Origin: Litorimonas haliclonae
Lineage (GTDB): Bacteria > Pseudomonadota > Alphaproteobacteria > Caulobacterales > Maricaulaceae
DNA length: 64,000 nucleotides
Direction of reading: 5' to 3'
Assembly: GCF_965138505.1 (NCBI RefSeq)
Contig: NZ_CBCSCO010000002.1
Span: 310,001-374,000 of the forward strand
Shown: piece after piece, positions 1 through 9,180 of the stretch
How the letters are laid out: each line of letters starts with the position of its first letter
How positions within the stretch are numbered: position 1 is the stretch's first letter
Made by a program: the position numbers and the translations under genes
Notes under the pieces: generated by a model
What the model was told of the DNA's origin: nothing
Databases searched by the model: none
The model's input: the letters and a program-made list of their open reading frames with translations, nothing else

Positions 1-363
1 AAAGATATGTGGTCTGGAGGCGTTAACTTGCCTTGGACGCTCCTACTCGTTGGGGCGATCGGGGTGCTCCTCATGTTTTCACGATTGACGTTCGATTCTG
101 CAGGAACTCTCGCCCATATAGAACATTTAATTGGAGCTCTAGTGTTGACCGTTTTGGCCATTGCTGCAGCAGAAGTGACAAGGGTGGCCCGCTTTGCCCT
201 TATACCTCTGGGGGCAGGTTTGATCATTTCAACCTTGGCTCTGCAGACGTTAGGCGCTCATTTGTTCGTCAATTTTGCAATTGGCGGAGCGATAATCGCG
301 CTATCTTTCAACAAAGGTAAAATAACTTCAAAGTATGGGAAGTGGGATCGGTTTATAAACTAA
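1..363 (+). CDS. Small integral membrane protein, SPW-repeat-like (5' end may lie outside the window)
   Basis: The frame is open to the left edge of the window. An ATG lies at 7, but the gene may start further upstream. The product is almost entirely hydrophobic, with about four membrane segments (near residues 9-25, 37-54, 63-82 and 86-100) and a short basic tail. The spacing and the central segment resemble the SPW-repeat family of small membrane proteins, whose function is unknown. It faces the minus-strand oxidase operon and is unlikely to be co-transcribed with it. The family assignment is tentative. Confidence 0.4.
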   Translation, partial: KDMWSGGVNLPWTLLLVGAIGVLLMFSRLTFDSAGTLAHIEHLIGALVLTVLAIAAAEVTRVARFALIPLGAGLIISTLALQTLGAHLFVNFAIGGAIIALSFNKGKITSKYGKWDRFIN

Positions 364-476
364 TGCCATGACCCAGACGGCCGACCTAAGCGCGCTATTG
401 GCAACCATGAAAATTTAAAATTTTGTCACTCAATGTGTGGTTATATCAGAAACTTTCTGGCCCGAATATTTTGCGT

Positions 477-788
477 TCACATGCAAATAGACATAAACGC
501 GACCGGGAACAACGTCCATATCGTGGAGATAAGGGCGACAACCCCAAGAATAGTACTAACTGAGCGTATGAAAGGGTGAGGAGAGCCCCAGCGTTTCGAG
601 TAAAGACCCCATAAAAGGACCGTGTGTGTGAAAACGGCTATAATCGCGGCTACGATTAGCATTGGACGAGCAGCGGCGCCCTCATAGGACAGGCGTTCAG
701 AGCAGACCAAGCCCTGCAAACCATAGACCGCACTAAAGCTCATGAGCCAAACCGTCATCGGCACCGAAAGGCGTAGGATATCTCTCAT
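477..788 (-). CDS. Small membrane protein, last gene of the terminal-oxidase operon
   Basis: 103 residues with about three hydrophobic segments (near 8-27, 41-60 and 75-97). The ATG overlaps the stop of the fused oxidase subunit I/III gene by 4 bp, so the two are translationally coupled. I recognise no domain. Position suggests a small accessory or subunit-IV-like protein of the oxidase, but sequence similarity to CyoD or subunit IV cannot be claimed from reading alone. Confidence 0.6.
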   Translation of the reverse strand: MRDILRLSVPMTVWLMSFSAVYGLQGLVCSERLSYEGAAARPMLIVAAIIAVFTHTVLLWGLYSKRWGSPHPFIRSVSTILGVVALISTIWTLFPVAFMSICM

Positions 789-3268
789 GTCAGGATTCCC
801 GAAAGACCGGCGCCGCCAAGACCTATAAGTCCGGTTACGACGGCGAAATCAATCCACAAACGAGCGATCCTGATTTCGCCTTTTTTACGGGGGGATAAAT
901 ATCCGCGTGCATTTCGAACCAGGAGGAAAATCGACATAGCCGTAATAAGCGTGCCATGAAAACCAACATAACCCGCAATCACCCAAAGCGTCGCATCATA
1001 GGCATGGCGGGTTGGGTCAGGCACGAAGGTCAACAACAGCAATGCCGCCGCAGTCAGCATCACGCTACCAATTGCGGCCAGGCTAAACGATAAACGCGCC
1101 GATCGGCCTTTCTCAACTTGCTTCAAGCCATGGCGAATGGCCCAAGGCGCAAGCGTAATGCCAATGACGAATAGGGTAAGCCATAAAGGGCTCACCTCGA
1201 CCCACTCCTGCGGTGGCCAGTTCGGGGCGACCGTCCACAAAAATGCAAATCCGAAAATGAGTGAACCGAATAGCGTCGCGTCCGCCAGTAACAAAAACAT
1301 TGACCCCCACCAGCCGGGTGGATCGGAGACTTCCGCGGCCGGACGCAGACTTAGGTTGCGGCCTACATCGAGTAATCCTTCTTCACCAGCGCTACCTAGC
1401 CCCCAAACCCAATGCACCACAAGCGCCGCTACGCCGATTACGGCAATCGGCACCAGCCAGTAGAGCTTGAAAAGCATACCTAAAAATATCCCCGCCGTCA
1501 CCACAGCCATGATGAATGGCAAGAGGGTATTCCCAGAATAAACTGTCACGTGAGCCGGTTTTCCGGTCGCGGCGTTCACAACTAAGGTTTCGCGCCGGCC
1601 TCGGTTCCAGTCGCCCAGATACCCTTCTCCCTTGGCAATCTTCGCAGCCAGATCGGGATCGGCGTGGAGCGGATCACGCGTCGTAATTTCAGGCAGGCTG
1701 GCAAAATTATAGGCGGGAGGCGGCGTGGGCATTGCCCATTCCAGAGTTCCGGCTTTCCAAGGGTTTCGCGATCCCCGCACCGCCACAACAGCATTTGTAA
1801 CAATATCAATTAGCACCAGGACGAAGCCAATGGCCATGACAAAGCCGCCAATGGACGAGATCAAATTTATGATATCCCATCCTTGTCCAGACTCATAGGT
1901 CCAGGTCCGCCGTCTTTGTCCCAGTAGCCCGGCCCAATGAACGCCCAGAAAGGTGACATGGAAAGCGGGTACAATCAGCCAGAACGCCGTCTCTCCCAGC
2001 CGGAAGAAACGTCGCCGCCCGGTAAAATGCGGTAACCAGTAATAAATTGCGCCCAGCATCGGGAAGACAAAGCCGCCCACAAGTACGTAATGTAAATGCG
2101 CCACAATAAAATGTGTGTCGTGTACCTGCCAATCAAAAGGGACTATTGCCACCATGACGCCAGTCAACCCGCCAATGACGAAAGTGACAAAAAAGGCTAG
2201 AATATAGAGCATGGGCAGGGTGGCTCGCGGTCGTCCCTTCCAAAGCGTGCCAATCCAAGCGAAAATTTGGACCGCCGTCGGCACCGCCACTAGCGTCGAA
2301 GCCGCCGAGAAGAAGGCTAGTCCCATATGCGGTATCCCGGTGGTAAACATATGGTGAACCCAGAGCCCAAAGCTTAGCACCCCGAGCGCAACCGCAGCCG
2401 CCACAACCCAACCATATCCCAGAAGAGTGGTGCGCGACATGATCGGCAGAATCGTCGATATAACGCCGGCCGCGGGCAGAAAAATGATATACACTTCGGG
2501 ATGGCCGAAGAGCCAGAAAAGGTGTTGCCAGAGCAGGCTATCGCCACCGGCCTCCATCTGGAAAAATGGCAGGCCGAATGCGCGTTCCAATTCCAGCAGG
2601 ATCGATCCCAGTATCATGGGCGGAAAACCCGTCAGTATCATCACAGCGACCACGAGCATATACCAGGCGAAGATTGGCATTTTTGAAAGCGCCATGCCCG
2701 GGGCGCGGTAACGAAGAATTGACACGATGATTTCCACGGCCGCGCAGATCGCGGAAATCTCCACAAATGTAATCCCTAAAAGCCAGAAATCCGTATTAAT
2801 GCCGGGCGAAGCGACTGAACTGGTCAGGGGCGGGTACATGAACCACCCCCCATCAGGCGCGATCCCGGCCAGCAAGGCAAATATGAGCATCGTGCCGCCT
2901 AAAATATAGCACCAAAAGCCATAGGCCGTCAGACGTGGATAAGCTAAATCCCGCGTTCCAAGAAGTTTCGGCAGCAAATAAACTGCAACTCCCTCTATAA
3001 GAGGAATCGCAAATAGAAACATCATGATGGTTCCATGCATGGTAAAGACCTGTGCATAGCCCTCAGGGCCCATAAAAGCTGAATTCGGACTGGCCAATTG
3101 TGCTCGGATGAGCATGGCCAGAAGTCCTCCAATGGCAAAGAAAGAAAACGCCGCGCAAATGAACATACGGCCCAGATCAGTATGACTTACCGTCGTAAAG
3201 CATTTGCGCCAGCCTGGATCAGACGCCCAAATACGCGTGAGTTCTCTATGGCGTTGTAGTGCGCTCAT
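785..3268 (-). CDS. Heme-copper oxidase subunit I fused to subunit III
   Basis: 827-residue polytopic protein. Residues 1 to about 540 are subunit I: low-spin heme ligand His78 (FTMHGT), the GHPEVY motif with CuB ligand His256, D-channel Glu258 and cross-linked Tyr260, CuB ligands His305/His306, and heme ligands His391 and His393 (HLHYVLVGG). The TLEW...PPPAYNF signature near 530-540 normally ends subunit I. After a linker, residues from about 640 to the end form a subunit III module. The enzyme reduces O2 and pumps protons in the inner membrane. The start overlaps the subunit II stop (ATGA). Fusions of I and III are known in this superfamily. The electron donor is probably quinol, because subunit II lacks CuA. 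Confidence 0.93.
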   Translation of the reverse strand: MSALQRHRELTRIWASDPGWRKCFTTVSHTDLGRMFICAAFSFFAIGGLLAMLIRAQLASPNSAFMGPEGYAQVFTMHGTIMMFLFAIPLIEGVAVYLLPKLLGTRDLAYPRLTAYGFWCYILGGTMLIFALLAGIAPDGGWFMYPPLTSSVASPGINTDFWLLGITFVEISAICAAVEIIVSILRYRAPGMALSKMPIFAWYMLVVAVMILTGFPPMILGSILLELERAFGLPFFQMEAGGDSLLWQHLFWLFGHPEVYIIFLPAAGVISTILPIMSRTTLLGYGWVVAAAVALGVLSFGLWVHHMFTTGIPHMGLAFFSAASTLVAVPTAVQIFAWIGTLWKGRPRATLPMLYILAFFVTFVIGGLTGVMVAIVPFDWQVHDTHFIVAHLHYVLVGGFVFPMLGAIYYWLPHFTGRRRFFRLGETAFWLIVPAFHVTFLGVHWAGLLGQRRRTWTYESGQGWDIINLISSIGGFVMAIGFVLVLIDIVTNAVVAVRGSRNPWKAGTLEWAMPTPPPAYNFASLPEITTRDPLHADPDLAAKIAKGEGYLGDWNRGRRETLVVNAATGKPAHVTVYSGNTLLPFIMAVVTAGIFLGMLFKLYWLVPIAVIGVAALVVHWVWGLGSAGEEGLLDVGRNLSLRPAAEVSDPPGWWGSMFLLLADATLFGSLIFGFAFLWTVAPNWPPQEWVEVSPLWLTLFVIGITLAPWAIRHGLKQVEKGRSARLSFSLAAIGSVMLTAAALLLLTFVPDPTRHAYDATLWVIAGYVGFHGTLITAMSIFLLVRNARGYLSPRKKGEIRIARLWIDFAVVTGLIGLGGAGLSGILT

Positions 3269-4071
3269 GGCGTTTCTCCAGCGAGGAAACGTTCCCAGGC
3301 TTCAGGTTCGTGAGCAATCACGACAAACCGATGTTCCCGGTAGCCTTCCCCGCTATATTCCGAGCTGAGCCCCTGATACCGCCCCGGCTCATAGGCCTCG
3401 ATTCTAATCGTATTGACGTGGCCGGGAACGGCGTCGAGTTTGCCTGCAAGACGCGGAACCCAAAAGCTATGAATAACATCGGTAGAGGTAATCGCCACAT
3501 CGACCGGCCGTCCTGCCGGCAGGTGCAATACGTCGGTCGTCACACGCTCAGACGCGTCGGCATAACCAAACCGCCACTCCCACTGGCGGGCCTCGGCGCT
3601 CACCTGAACCAGATCGGGTTCCTGATGCGGCAGCAGTGCTTCACCAATGACAAGGCCGTAAGCCAAAAGCGCGGCGAGCACTGTCAACGGAAAACCGAGC
3701 CCTAAACCAAATATCCAGACCCTGACATCCTGTGTGTCCGTTTCTCGGCATGTTTTTGGCTTGCGAAACCCCATGACCAAACACATAGTAACGAGGATGA
3801 AAATAAGTGTCGCACCGATCAATAGAACCCACCATAGGGTGGCAATTTCGCGGGCTGCGGGGCCTGCCGGATCGAGGGTCGACAGGGTTCCCTTGCATCC
3901 GGCCAAGGGCAAAACCATGACAGCAAGAGCAAGAGAAAGTGAAGATTTGAGGCGTTTATGTCTGACGAAATGAAGCAGGAGCGCCGCGAGGAACTGGTGG
4001 ACCCGATCGAAGAAGTGCCGGGCTATAGCGAAACTGAGTCCCGCATCGGCATCTGGGGTCACCCTCTTCAT
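3265..4071 (-). CDS. Heme-copper oxidase subunit II, CuA-less (quinol-oxidase-like) lipoprotein
   Basis: The C-terminal half is a typical subunit II: a lipobox (LPLAGC), two membrane helices and a periplasmic cupredoxin domain. The usual CuA loop GQCSELCGxxH reads GLSSEYSGEGY here, so both cysteines are serines and the distal His is Tyr, as in CyoA-type quinol oxidases (ASYSGPGF). The upstream His (VIHSFWVP) and the Glu remain. The reading frame is open to 4446, but that extension is basic and low-complexity. I chose the ATG at 4071; the only later ATG lies seven residues before the lipobox Cys, too short for a signal peptide. The real start is uncertain. The 5' part overlaps the DUF2231 gene on the opposite strand. 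Confidence 0.85.
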   Translation of the reverse strand: MKRVTPDADAGLSFAIARHFFDRVHQFLAALLLHFVRHKRLKSSLSLALAVMVLPLAGCKGTLSTLDPAGPAAREIATLWWVLLIGATLIFILVTMCLVMGFRKPKTCRETDTQDVRVWIFGLGLGFPLTVLAALLAYGLVIGEALLPHQEPDLVQVSAEARQWEWRFGYADASERVTTDVLHLPAGRPVDVAITSTDVIHSFWVPRLAGKLDAVPGHVNTIRIEAYEPGRYQGLSSEYSGEGYREHRFVVIAHEPEAWERFLAGETP

Positions 4072-4473
4072 GCGATGAGTGTTTCTTTTCCTATTGCGCT
4101 GACGTTTTGCGCCCTTGGGGCCGATGGGCTCTATTGGCTTTCTGGAGAGACATTTTGGGCTCTCGCCGCAATTTGGGCCGCAGGCACGGCTTTTCTCTTT
4201 GGCCTGCTCGCGGGCGTGACAGGTTTCGCTGAGATGCTGTTGGTCTCGGGCATTAGAATGCGGGCTCAAGTCTGGACGCATTTCATAATCGCGGTCTTCC
4301 TTCTGTCTATGCTGGGAGCCAATTGGGGATACCGACTTGATGGTTGGGAAACAGCGGTTCTGCCTTACGGTATCCTTCTGTCTGGGTTCAATGTTTGTCT
4401 TGTCATTGCGACTGGCTGGCACGGCGGCGCGCTCGTTTTTTCTCATCGTCTTGGCACATCAAAGGGTAACTGA
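3958..4473 (+). CDS. DUF2231 membrane protein embedded in the oxidase operon
   Basis: 171 residues. After a charged N-terminus comes the typical DUF2231 opening HPLHAMSVSFPIAL and four predicted membrane helices. The start at 3958 has a GAGG six bases upstream; an in-frame ATG at 3970 is the alternative. It lies on the plus strand inside a minus-strand operon, overlapping the 5' end of subunit II and the 3' end of the CopD-like gene by 31 bp. DUF2231 proteins often accompany respiratory and copper-related genes, but their biochemical role is not established. Confidence 0.75.
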   Translation: MSDEMKQERREELVDPIEEVPGYSETESRIGIWGHPLHAMSVSFPIALTFCALGADGLYWLSGETFWALAAIWAAGTAFLFGLLAGVTGFAEMLLVSGIRMRAQVWTHFIIAVFLLSMLGANWGYRLDGWETAVLPYGILLSGFNVCLVIATGWHGGALVFSHRLGTSKGN

Positions 4474-4955
4474 ATGTCCCGCGGGTTTTCGAGCCAGTCC
4501 GGTATAGGTATTGCGCCCAGGTCGGGCTTGGCCAACACGAAAAACAGGATAGCAATAATCGTCACCATAAGAATAATCTGCGGTCGACGCGGATCGACGC
4601 TATAGTGCGTCCCGGGTGTTTCCGCGACGATAACGATGGTATACCCGACCCAGACGTGAAAGACGACCAAGGCAGCCACAAAAAGAAATTTGGCAAACAG
4701 CCAGAGTTCGAAAACATCGCGCGCGAACATCAGCATGGTACCGGAAGCAATAGCAAGAACCGCAAACGGAGTCGTGACATAGATATAGCCGTAATGAGTG
4801 AGACGGCGGATACGCTTATAATCTTCCTGCCCAATAACGCTACCGTGACGTGAGAGCAGGAGCGGTATCGCAAACAGCCCGGCACACCAGAACGCCAGCA
4901 TCGTGACATGAACGGCCTTGAGATAAGGAATGGCGGGAGCAAGCCACTCGGTCAT
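4443..4955 (-). CDS. CopD/HemJ-like four-helix membrane protein
   Basis: 170 residues with about four membrane helices. The first (YLKAVHVTMLAFWCAGLF) has the conserved His and hydrophobic pattern of the CopD/HemJ superfamily; later helices contain FHVWVGY. The start overlaps the stop of the upstream assembly-factor gene by 4 bp (ATGA). In this operon it probably helps heme or copper delivery to the oxidase. HemJ (protoporphyrinogen oxidase) is a possible alternative, but the operon context favours an oxidase accessory role. Confidence 0.65.
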   Translation of the reverse strand: MTEWLAPAIPYLKAVHVTMLAFWCAGLFAIPLLLSRHGSVIGQEDYKRIRRLTHYGYIYVTTPFAVLAIASGTMLMFARDVFELWLFAKFLFVAALVVFHVWVGYTIVIVAETPGTHYSVDPRRPQIILMVTIIAILFFVLAKPDLGAIPIPDWLENPRDIQLPFDVPRR

Positions 4956-5665
4956 GCTAATTCATGATCGATGTTGTGCCATGCCCGGCGCGCCAAAAGG
5001 GTGCCAAACACCGCATAGGGGAGACCTGCCGGCACCCACATAATGAGTCCCCCTAATTGTTGGTCACTTAGAGGTGTTAGAGCCCAAGCATATGGCCCCC
5101 ATGCGTGTGCGGCATAAAGCGGCTCGGACGCGAAGGTTAAAATTGCGCCTAGAAATCCCATCTGCATGTAGGCTGCTAAAATCAATATAACATTGTGAAC
5201 CGCACTATTCTGCTGTGCCAACACTGCGCGCCAGAACACAAAGGCTGATACAATCAAACTTAATTGCATAATCCAGTAGACCAGAACATTACTTAGGGCG
5301 AGATCGTATAGCGCAGGCAGGTGCCAGACCCAAAGGACAACGGTGGCAAAAGCAAATAGCAGTACAGGCTGTTGTGGCCGCCGCGCTGGCCATACCATCG
5401 CCAGCAACGGGGCCGCGAGGGCGATAAGTAATATATGATGAACGACCCGGGCCGAAAAAAGTGCAGAAGATAAGGCGCATAAAGGCGAAACAAATGCAAT
5501 AAAGAGAACCAATGCAGCGCCTTGGCCGAGCCGTGACTTTCGAACCGCAAATAAGAGTACAACCAAAGCCGCCAGAACTACAGGGTCAAGATTCCAACGC
5601 ATTAACAGCTCCGCCGGATCCGGTGCTGCCCCGCAATAAGTCTGGTTTATGAACTCGCCAATCAC
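4952..5665 (-). CDS. ctaG: Cytochrome c oxidase assembly factor, CtaG (caa3 type)
   Basis: 237 residues with about seven membrane helices and no large soluble domain. The pattern WNLDPVVL near the N-terminus, the HHILL helix, WHLPALYDLAL and a loop with LYAAHAWGP is typical of the caa3_CtaG family, which is needed to assemble caa3-type oxidases. It is the first gene of the minus-strand oxidase operon, coupled by ATGA overlap to the CopD/HemJ-like gene. The family is distinct from the Cox11-type CtaG. Confidence 0.8.
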   Translation of the reverse strand: MIGEFINQTYCGAAPDPAELLMRWNLDPVVLAALVVLLFAVRKSRLGQGAALVLFIAFVSPLCALSSALFSARVVHHILLIALAAPLLAMVWPARRPQQPVLLFAFATVVLWVWHLPALYDLALSNVLVYWIMQLSLIVSAFVFWRAVLAQQNSAVHNVILILAAYMQMGFLGAILTFASEPLYAAHAWGPYAWALTPLSDQQLGGLIMWVPAGLPYAVFGTLLARRAWHNIDHELA

Positions 5666-6015
5666 GGCCTCTCCATTATCCTCTTCAAACCATTTAAATC
5701 AAAACCGGCGATTTGAAACGCTAGTCTTAAACTAATAACAAAATCAGATATTACACGCCGAGACAAGTTGAACCAGATAATTCCAATTTCAAAAAGGTAA
5801 TTGGTCTAAATGTGAACACCCAAGAGCAGATCGCCGGACTAATATAGTGGTAACTGGAAAGGGTTTCTTAGTGTCGGTAGAGAGATTAAGTTCCGTTTTA
5901 CACGCTGAGAACTTGAAATCCTCAAATCTTCGTGCGGAGTGTGTCGAAAGCGATTATTAAAGCTTACAGCGGAATGTCGTTCGATTTTTCACGTTCGATT
6001 CCGCAGGGAGCGGAT
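5666..6015. other. Non-coding region upstream of the oxidase operon
   Basis: 350 bp between the oxidase operon start and the 3' end of pdeM. It should hold the operon promoter. I see no FNR-box-like palindrome, no terminator and no convincing gene; the short open frames here have no plausible start context. Confidence 0.5.
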
Positions 6016-6693
6016 CTACTCCTTGGCCATAATTTGGAAAAGCTGGTTTCTGTATGCCATCGCTACGGAGGTCATATCCGGCATGGCTTCAATAAAAGCG
6101 GGATCGCTGACAAATAGTCCACCTGTGTAAGTTCCGAAAGAGGGCATAATCAGACGGCTTTCGCTAATCGCGAAACAGGGCGCGGTGACGGAACCGGCGC
6201 GGGAGGAAATCTTCGCCTTGGGATGGTAATGCCCGCAAATATTAAATTGTCTCGGTTCCTCATAGGGGTGATGGGTCAGCAGAAATTTATTTTGCTGAAC
6301 ATGGTCCTCGCGCGAGCCCGAGACGGCGTCAGGAATATCAGGGTCGTGATTGCCCAATATCCAGGTGATTTCACACATCTCTTCTTTAAATGCGTTTAGA
6401 CGCTCAGCCGATTTGGGGGAGAGCCGCGCAGAGGCGTCAATGTCGTGAAAACTATCTCCCAGAGCGATAATTTCGCGCGGCTTATATTCCTGCGCTACGG
6501 CCCACAATCTTTCAATTGTATCATGTGTGTCAAAGGCCGGAAGCATGGAGCGCCCAAAACGCCGAAGATAGCTCCCTTTCTCGAAATGCATATCCGCCAC
6601 GAGCAAGGTTTTACTTTCAGGCAGGAACGCCACTTTGCGGGCGTCGATGACAATATCTCCGGCGCGGGTTCTAAGGGTTTGTTTGCTTGTCAT
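6016..6693 (-). CDS. pdeM: Ligase-associated DNA damage response phosphoesterase PdeM
   Basis: 225-residue calcineurin-like metallophosphoesterase. The metal-binding blocks are in order: DMHFEKG, GDSFHD, GNHD, THHP and GHYHPK. This short form is the PdeM family found with a helicase, an MBL exonuclease and an ATP-dependent ligase; all four are present here. It overlaps the 3' end of the helicase gene by 23 bp on the same strand, so it is the second gene of that operon. The family is thought to process DNA ends; the substrate is not known from this sequence. Confidence 0.88.
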   Translation of the reverse strand: MTSKQTLRTRAGDIVIDARKVAFLPESKTLLVADMHFEKGSYLRRFGRSMLPAFDTHDTIERLWAVAQEYKPREIIALGDSFHDIDASARLSPKSAERLNAFKEEMCEITWILGNHDPDIPDAVSGSREDHVQQNKFLLTHHPYEEPRQFNICGHYHPKAKISSRAGSVTAPCFAISESRLIMPSFGTYTGGLFVSDPAFIEAMPDMTSVAMAYRNQLFQIMAKE

Positions 6694-9139
6694 CTAGATA
6701 ATTTTTGACGGTCTCTAAACGTGAATTCGCAAGGCTATCATGGCTGGCCTGCTCTAATATGGCGAGTTTCGCATCGCCGATAACTGTCTCCTTGCCAAGT
6801 TGCATCATGGAGGGGATAGCCAGCGGAGAGGCGTGGGGTAATATCTTGTAATTAACATCGCCTTGGACGTCTGCAAGCCAATCGCGCAGTCTGTGCAGGT
6901 CAAGCAAATCGCGTTCCGCCTCTTCGCGGGCGATACGAAGCAAGATATGGTCGGGGTTATATTTGAGCAGAACATCGTAAATGAGGTCGGTGCTGAAGGT
7001 AACCTGTTTCATCGTGCGTTTGGCGCCGGGCAAACGTTGTTCTGTTAATCCGGCAATGGTCGCGATCTTGCGAAAGCTCCGTTTCACCATGGGCGCTTCT
7101 ATAACCCAAGCCTGATATTCTTCATCTAGAATATCTTGGGTCATAAGGCTCTCGACCTCATTAACCGGTTCAATGGAAGTGATGGTGAGCGCGTAATCCG
7201 TAATGGAATAGGTCAGCGGTTTCAGTCCGCGAGTTTCCATACGGCGGGTCATCAGCAAACCCAATGCCATATTGACCTTACGGCCTTCGAAACTGTGAAT
7301 GACAATGACATGGACGCCGCGGTCAAAAAAACCTTCGACCAATACGCCCTTGGATTTCGGCAATTGCGAAAATTCAGACTGTAGGTGCAGCCAGCTTTGG
7401 ATCTGGTCGGGAAGGTCCTGCCACAGTTTCGGATCAGACAAGGTGCGGCGAACACCCTTGGCAAGAAATGTCGAAAGAGGCATCATGCCGCCCGCATAAG
7501 CTGGAACTTTGGGCGGCAGGCGTTTAGGGGCCGGACTGGCTTCCAGCGCCATATCGCGCACGCCGTGATAGCGCAAAACCTCGCCTGCAAAGATAAATCG
7601 GTCGCCCGGGGTGAGCCCCATGACAAAGCGTTCTTCGATTTCGCCGATATTGCGTCCTCTTTTGGATTTCATATTGGGAAAGCGGCGAACTTTTAATTTT
7701 GCGTATTCGACAATTGTGCCGATATTCATTCGATGGCGGCGGGCTTGTTGAGCGCTCGAAATCTGATAACCGCGGGATGTGGATGTCAGCCGCGCAAAAC
7801 GGTCGTAAGCCTGTAGCGCGTAACCGCCATCCTCAGCAAAACCCACAAGAAGATCGAAGTCCGATTTGGATAAATTACGGTAGGGCCAGGAGCTCCTGAT
7901 TTCGTTCAGGGTTTGCCGTTTTTTAAATTTCCCGGCGCAGGCGCGGTTCACAATATATTGCACCGCGACGTCCATAGCGCCTTCCGTAAAGTCTTCGCCG
8001 TCGCGTTGTCCCAGGCGGATCGCGTTAATCGCAACGGCGCATTCGACAGCTTCGAGGGGATTGCACGGCACGAGAACGGCATTGGAAGGCTCATCCATTC
8101 GGTGGTTTGACCGTCCGATACGCTGCAAGAGCCGGCTGACGCCTTTGGGCGCGCCGACCTGCAAAATCAAATCGACATCGCCCCAATCAATCCCCATCTC
8201 CAAAGCAGAGGTCGACACGACGGCGCGGATATGTCCGGAAGCAATCGATGCTTCCGTCATCTGTCGCCGCTCGCGCGAAAGCGACCCGTGATATAACCCT
8301 ATCGGCAAATTGTCGGTATTTACTTTCCACAATTCCTGAAACAGGTGCTCTGTTTGGGCGCGGGTATTGACGAAAATTATCGCGCTCTTCGCTGTCTTAA
8401 TGGCCGCGTAAATATCTTTGACGGCAAAGCGCGGATTATGCCCGCCCAGAGGATAGCGCGTCTCTGGCGTCATGATTTCCAAAACGGGCGGCGCGCTGCC
8501 GGTGACTTCAATGATTTTTGCTGGGGATCCAGTCGGTCCTAACCATTTTGCCGCTGAGTCAGCATCTGCAATCGTGGCGGAAAGTCCAAAGCGAATATGA
8601 TCGGGTGCGAGGGTTTTTAAACGCGCCAGTGCCAGAGAAGTGAAGTCGCCGCGCTTATTTGTGGCGAAGCTATGAAGCTCGTCGATAATGACGGTTTTCA
8701 ATTCTGAAAAATATTCCGCCGCATCCGGATAGGATAAAAGCAGCATGAGGCTTTCCGGTGTTGTTAGCAATATATCCGGCGGCCACTTACGCTGCTTCGC
8801 CCTTTGATATTGTTTTGTGTCGCCTGTTCGCACACCGATTTTAATCGGCAAATTCATTTCCGCGACAGGACGGTTCAGATTGCGCTGAATGTCGTTTGTG
8901 AGCGCGCGCAGCGGGGAGATATACAGTGTATGAAGTTTTGCCTCGCCTTCTTTGACGGCCAAGTCAATAAGGCTGGGGAGGAAACCGGCCAGAGTTTTCC
9001 CGCCGCCCGTGGGCGCAATCAACAATGTATCCTCGCGCCGGGAATATGCGCCAATCATGTCGCGTTGATAATCGCGAATATGCCAATTTTGTTCTGCAAA
9101 CCATTTTTCAAATTTTACGGGAACGTCTTGCATACTCAT
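6671..9139 (-). CDS. Ligase-associated DNA damage response DEXH-box helicase (Lhr-like)
   Basis: 822-residue superfamily 2 helicase. Walker A APTGGGKT lies near residues 41-48, motif II DELHSFA near 153, motif III GLSATIA, then the second RecA domain with VSTSALEMGID and QRIGRSNHR. The C-terminal half carries the winged-helix and Lhr-core region. Short Lhr-type helicases of this length next to pdeM, an MBL exonuclease and a ligase form the ligase-associated repair cluster. It is divergent from the exonuclease with only 41 bp between starts, so the two operons probably share a control region. Confidence 0.92.
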   Translation of the reverse strand: MSMQDVPVKFEKWFAEQNWHIRDYQRDMIGAYSRREDTLLIAPTGGGKTLAGFLPSLIDLAVKEGEAKLHTLYISPLRALTNDIQRNLNRPVAEMNLPIKIGVRTGDTKQYQRAKQRKWPPDILLTTPESLMLLLSYPDAAEYFSELKTVIIDELHSFATNKRGDFTSLALARLKTLAPDHIRFGLSATIADADSAAKWLGPTGSPAKIIEVTGSAPPVLEIMTPETRYPLGGHNPRFAVKDIYAAIKTAKSAIIFVNTRAQTEHLFQELWKVNTDNLPIGLYHGSLSRERRQMTEASIASGHIRAVVSTSALEMGIDWGDVDLILQVGAPKGVSRLLQRIGRSNHRMDEPSNAVLVPCNPLEAVECAVAINAIRLGQRDGEDFTEGAMDVAVQYIVNRACAGKFKKRQTLNEIRSSWPYRNLSKSDFDLLVGFAEDGGYALQAYDRFARLTSTSRGYQISSAQQARRHRMNIGTIVEYAKLKVRRFPNMKSKRGRNIGEIEERFVMGLTPGDRFIFAGEVLRYHGVRDMALEASPAPKRLPPKVPAYAGGMMPLSTFLAKGVRRTLSDPKLWQDLPDQIQSWLHLQSEFSQLPKSKGVLVEGFFDRGVHVIVIHSFEGRKVNMALGLLMTRRMETRGLKPLTYSITDYALTITSIEPVNEVESLMTQDILDEEYQAWVIEAPMVKRSFRKIATIAGLTEQRLPGAKRTMKQVTFSTDLIYDVLLKYNPDHILLRIAREEAERDLLDLHRLRDWLADVQGDVNYKILPHASPLAIPSMMQLGKETVIGDAKLAILEQASHDSLANSRLETVKNYLDDKQTNP

Positions 9140-9180
9140 TCGCTATATAAATTCAGATCAGGGAAGTAGATAGATTACCA

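Noticed and set aside
4072..4446. N-terminal extension of the oxidase subunit II frame to 4446
   Set aside because: It is basic, low in hydrophobicity and antisense to the well-supported DUF2231 gene; nothing in subunit II proteins resembles it.
5932..6130. Short plus-strand frames between the oxidase operon and pdeM
   Set aside because: They overlap the 3' end of pdeM antisense, have no ribosome site and show no protein-like composition.
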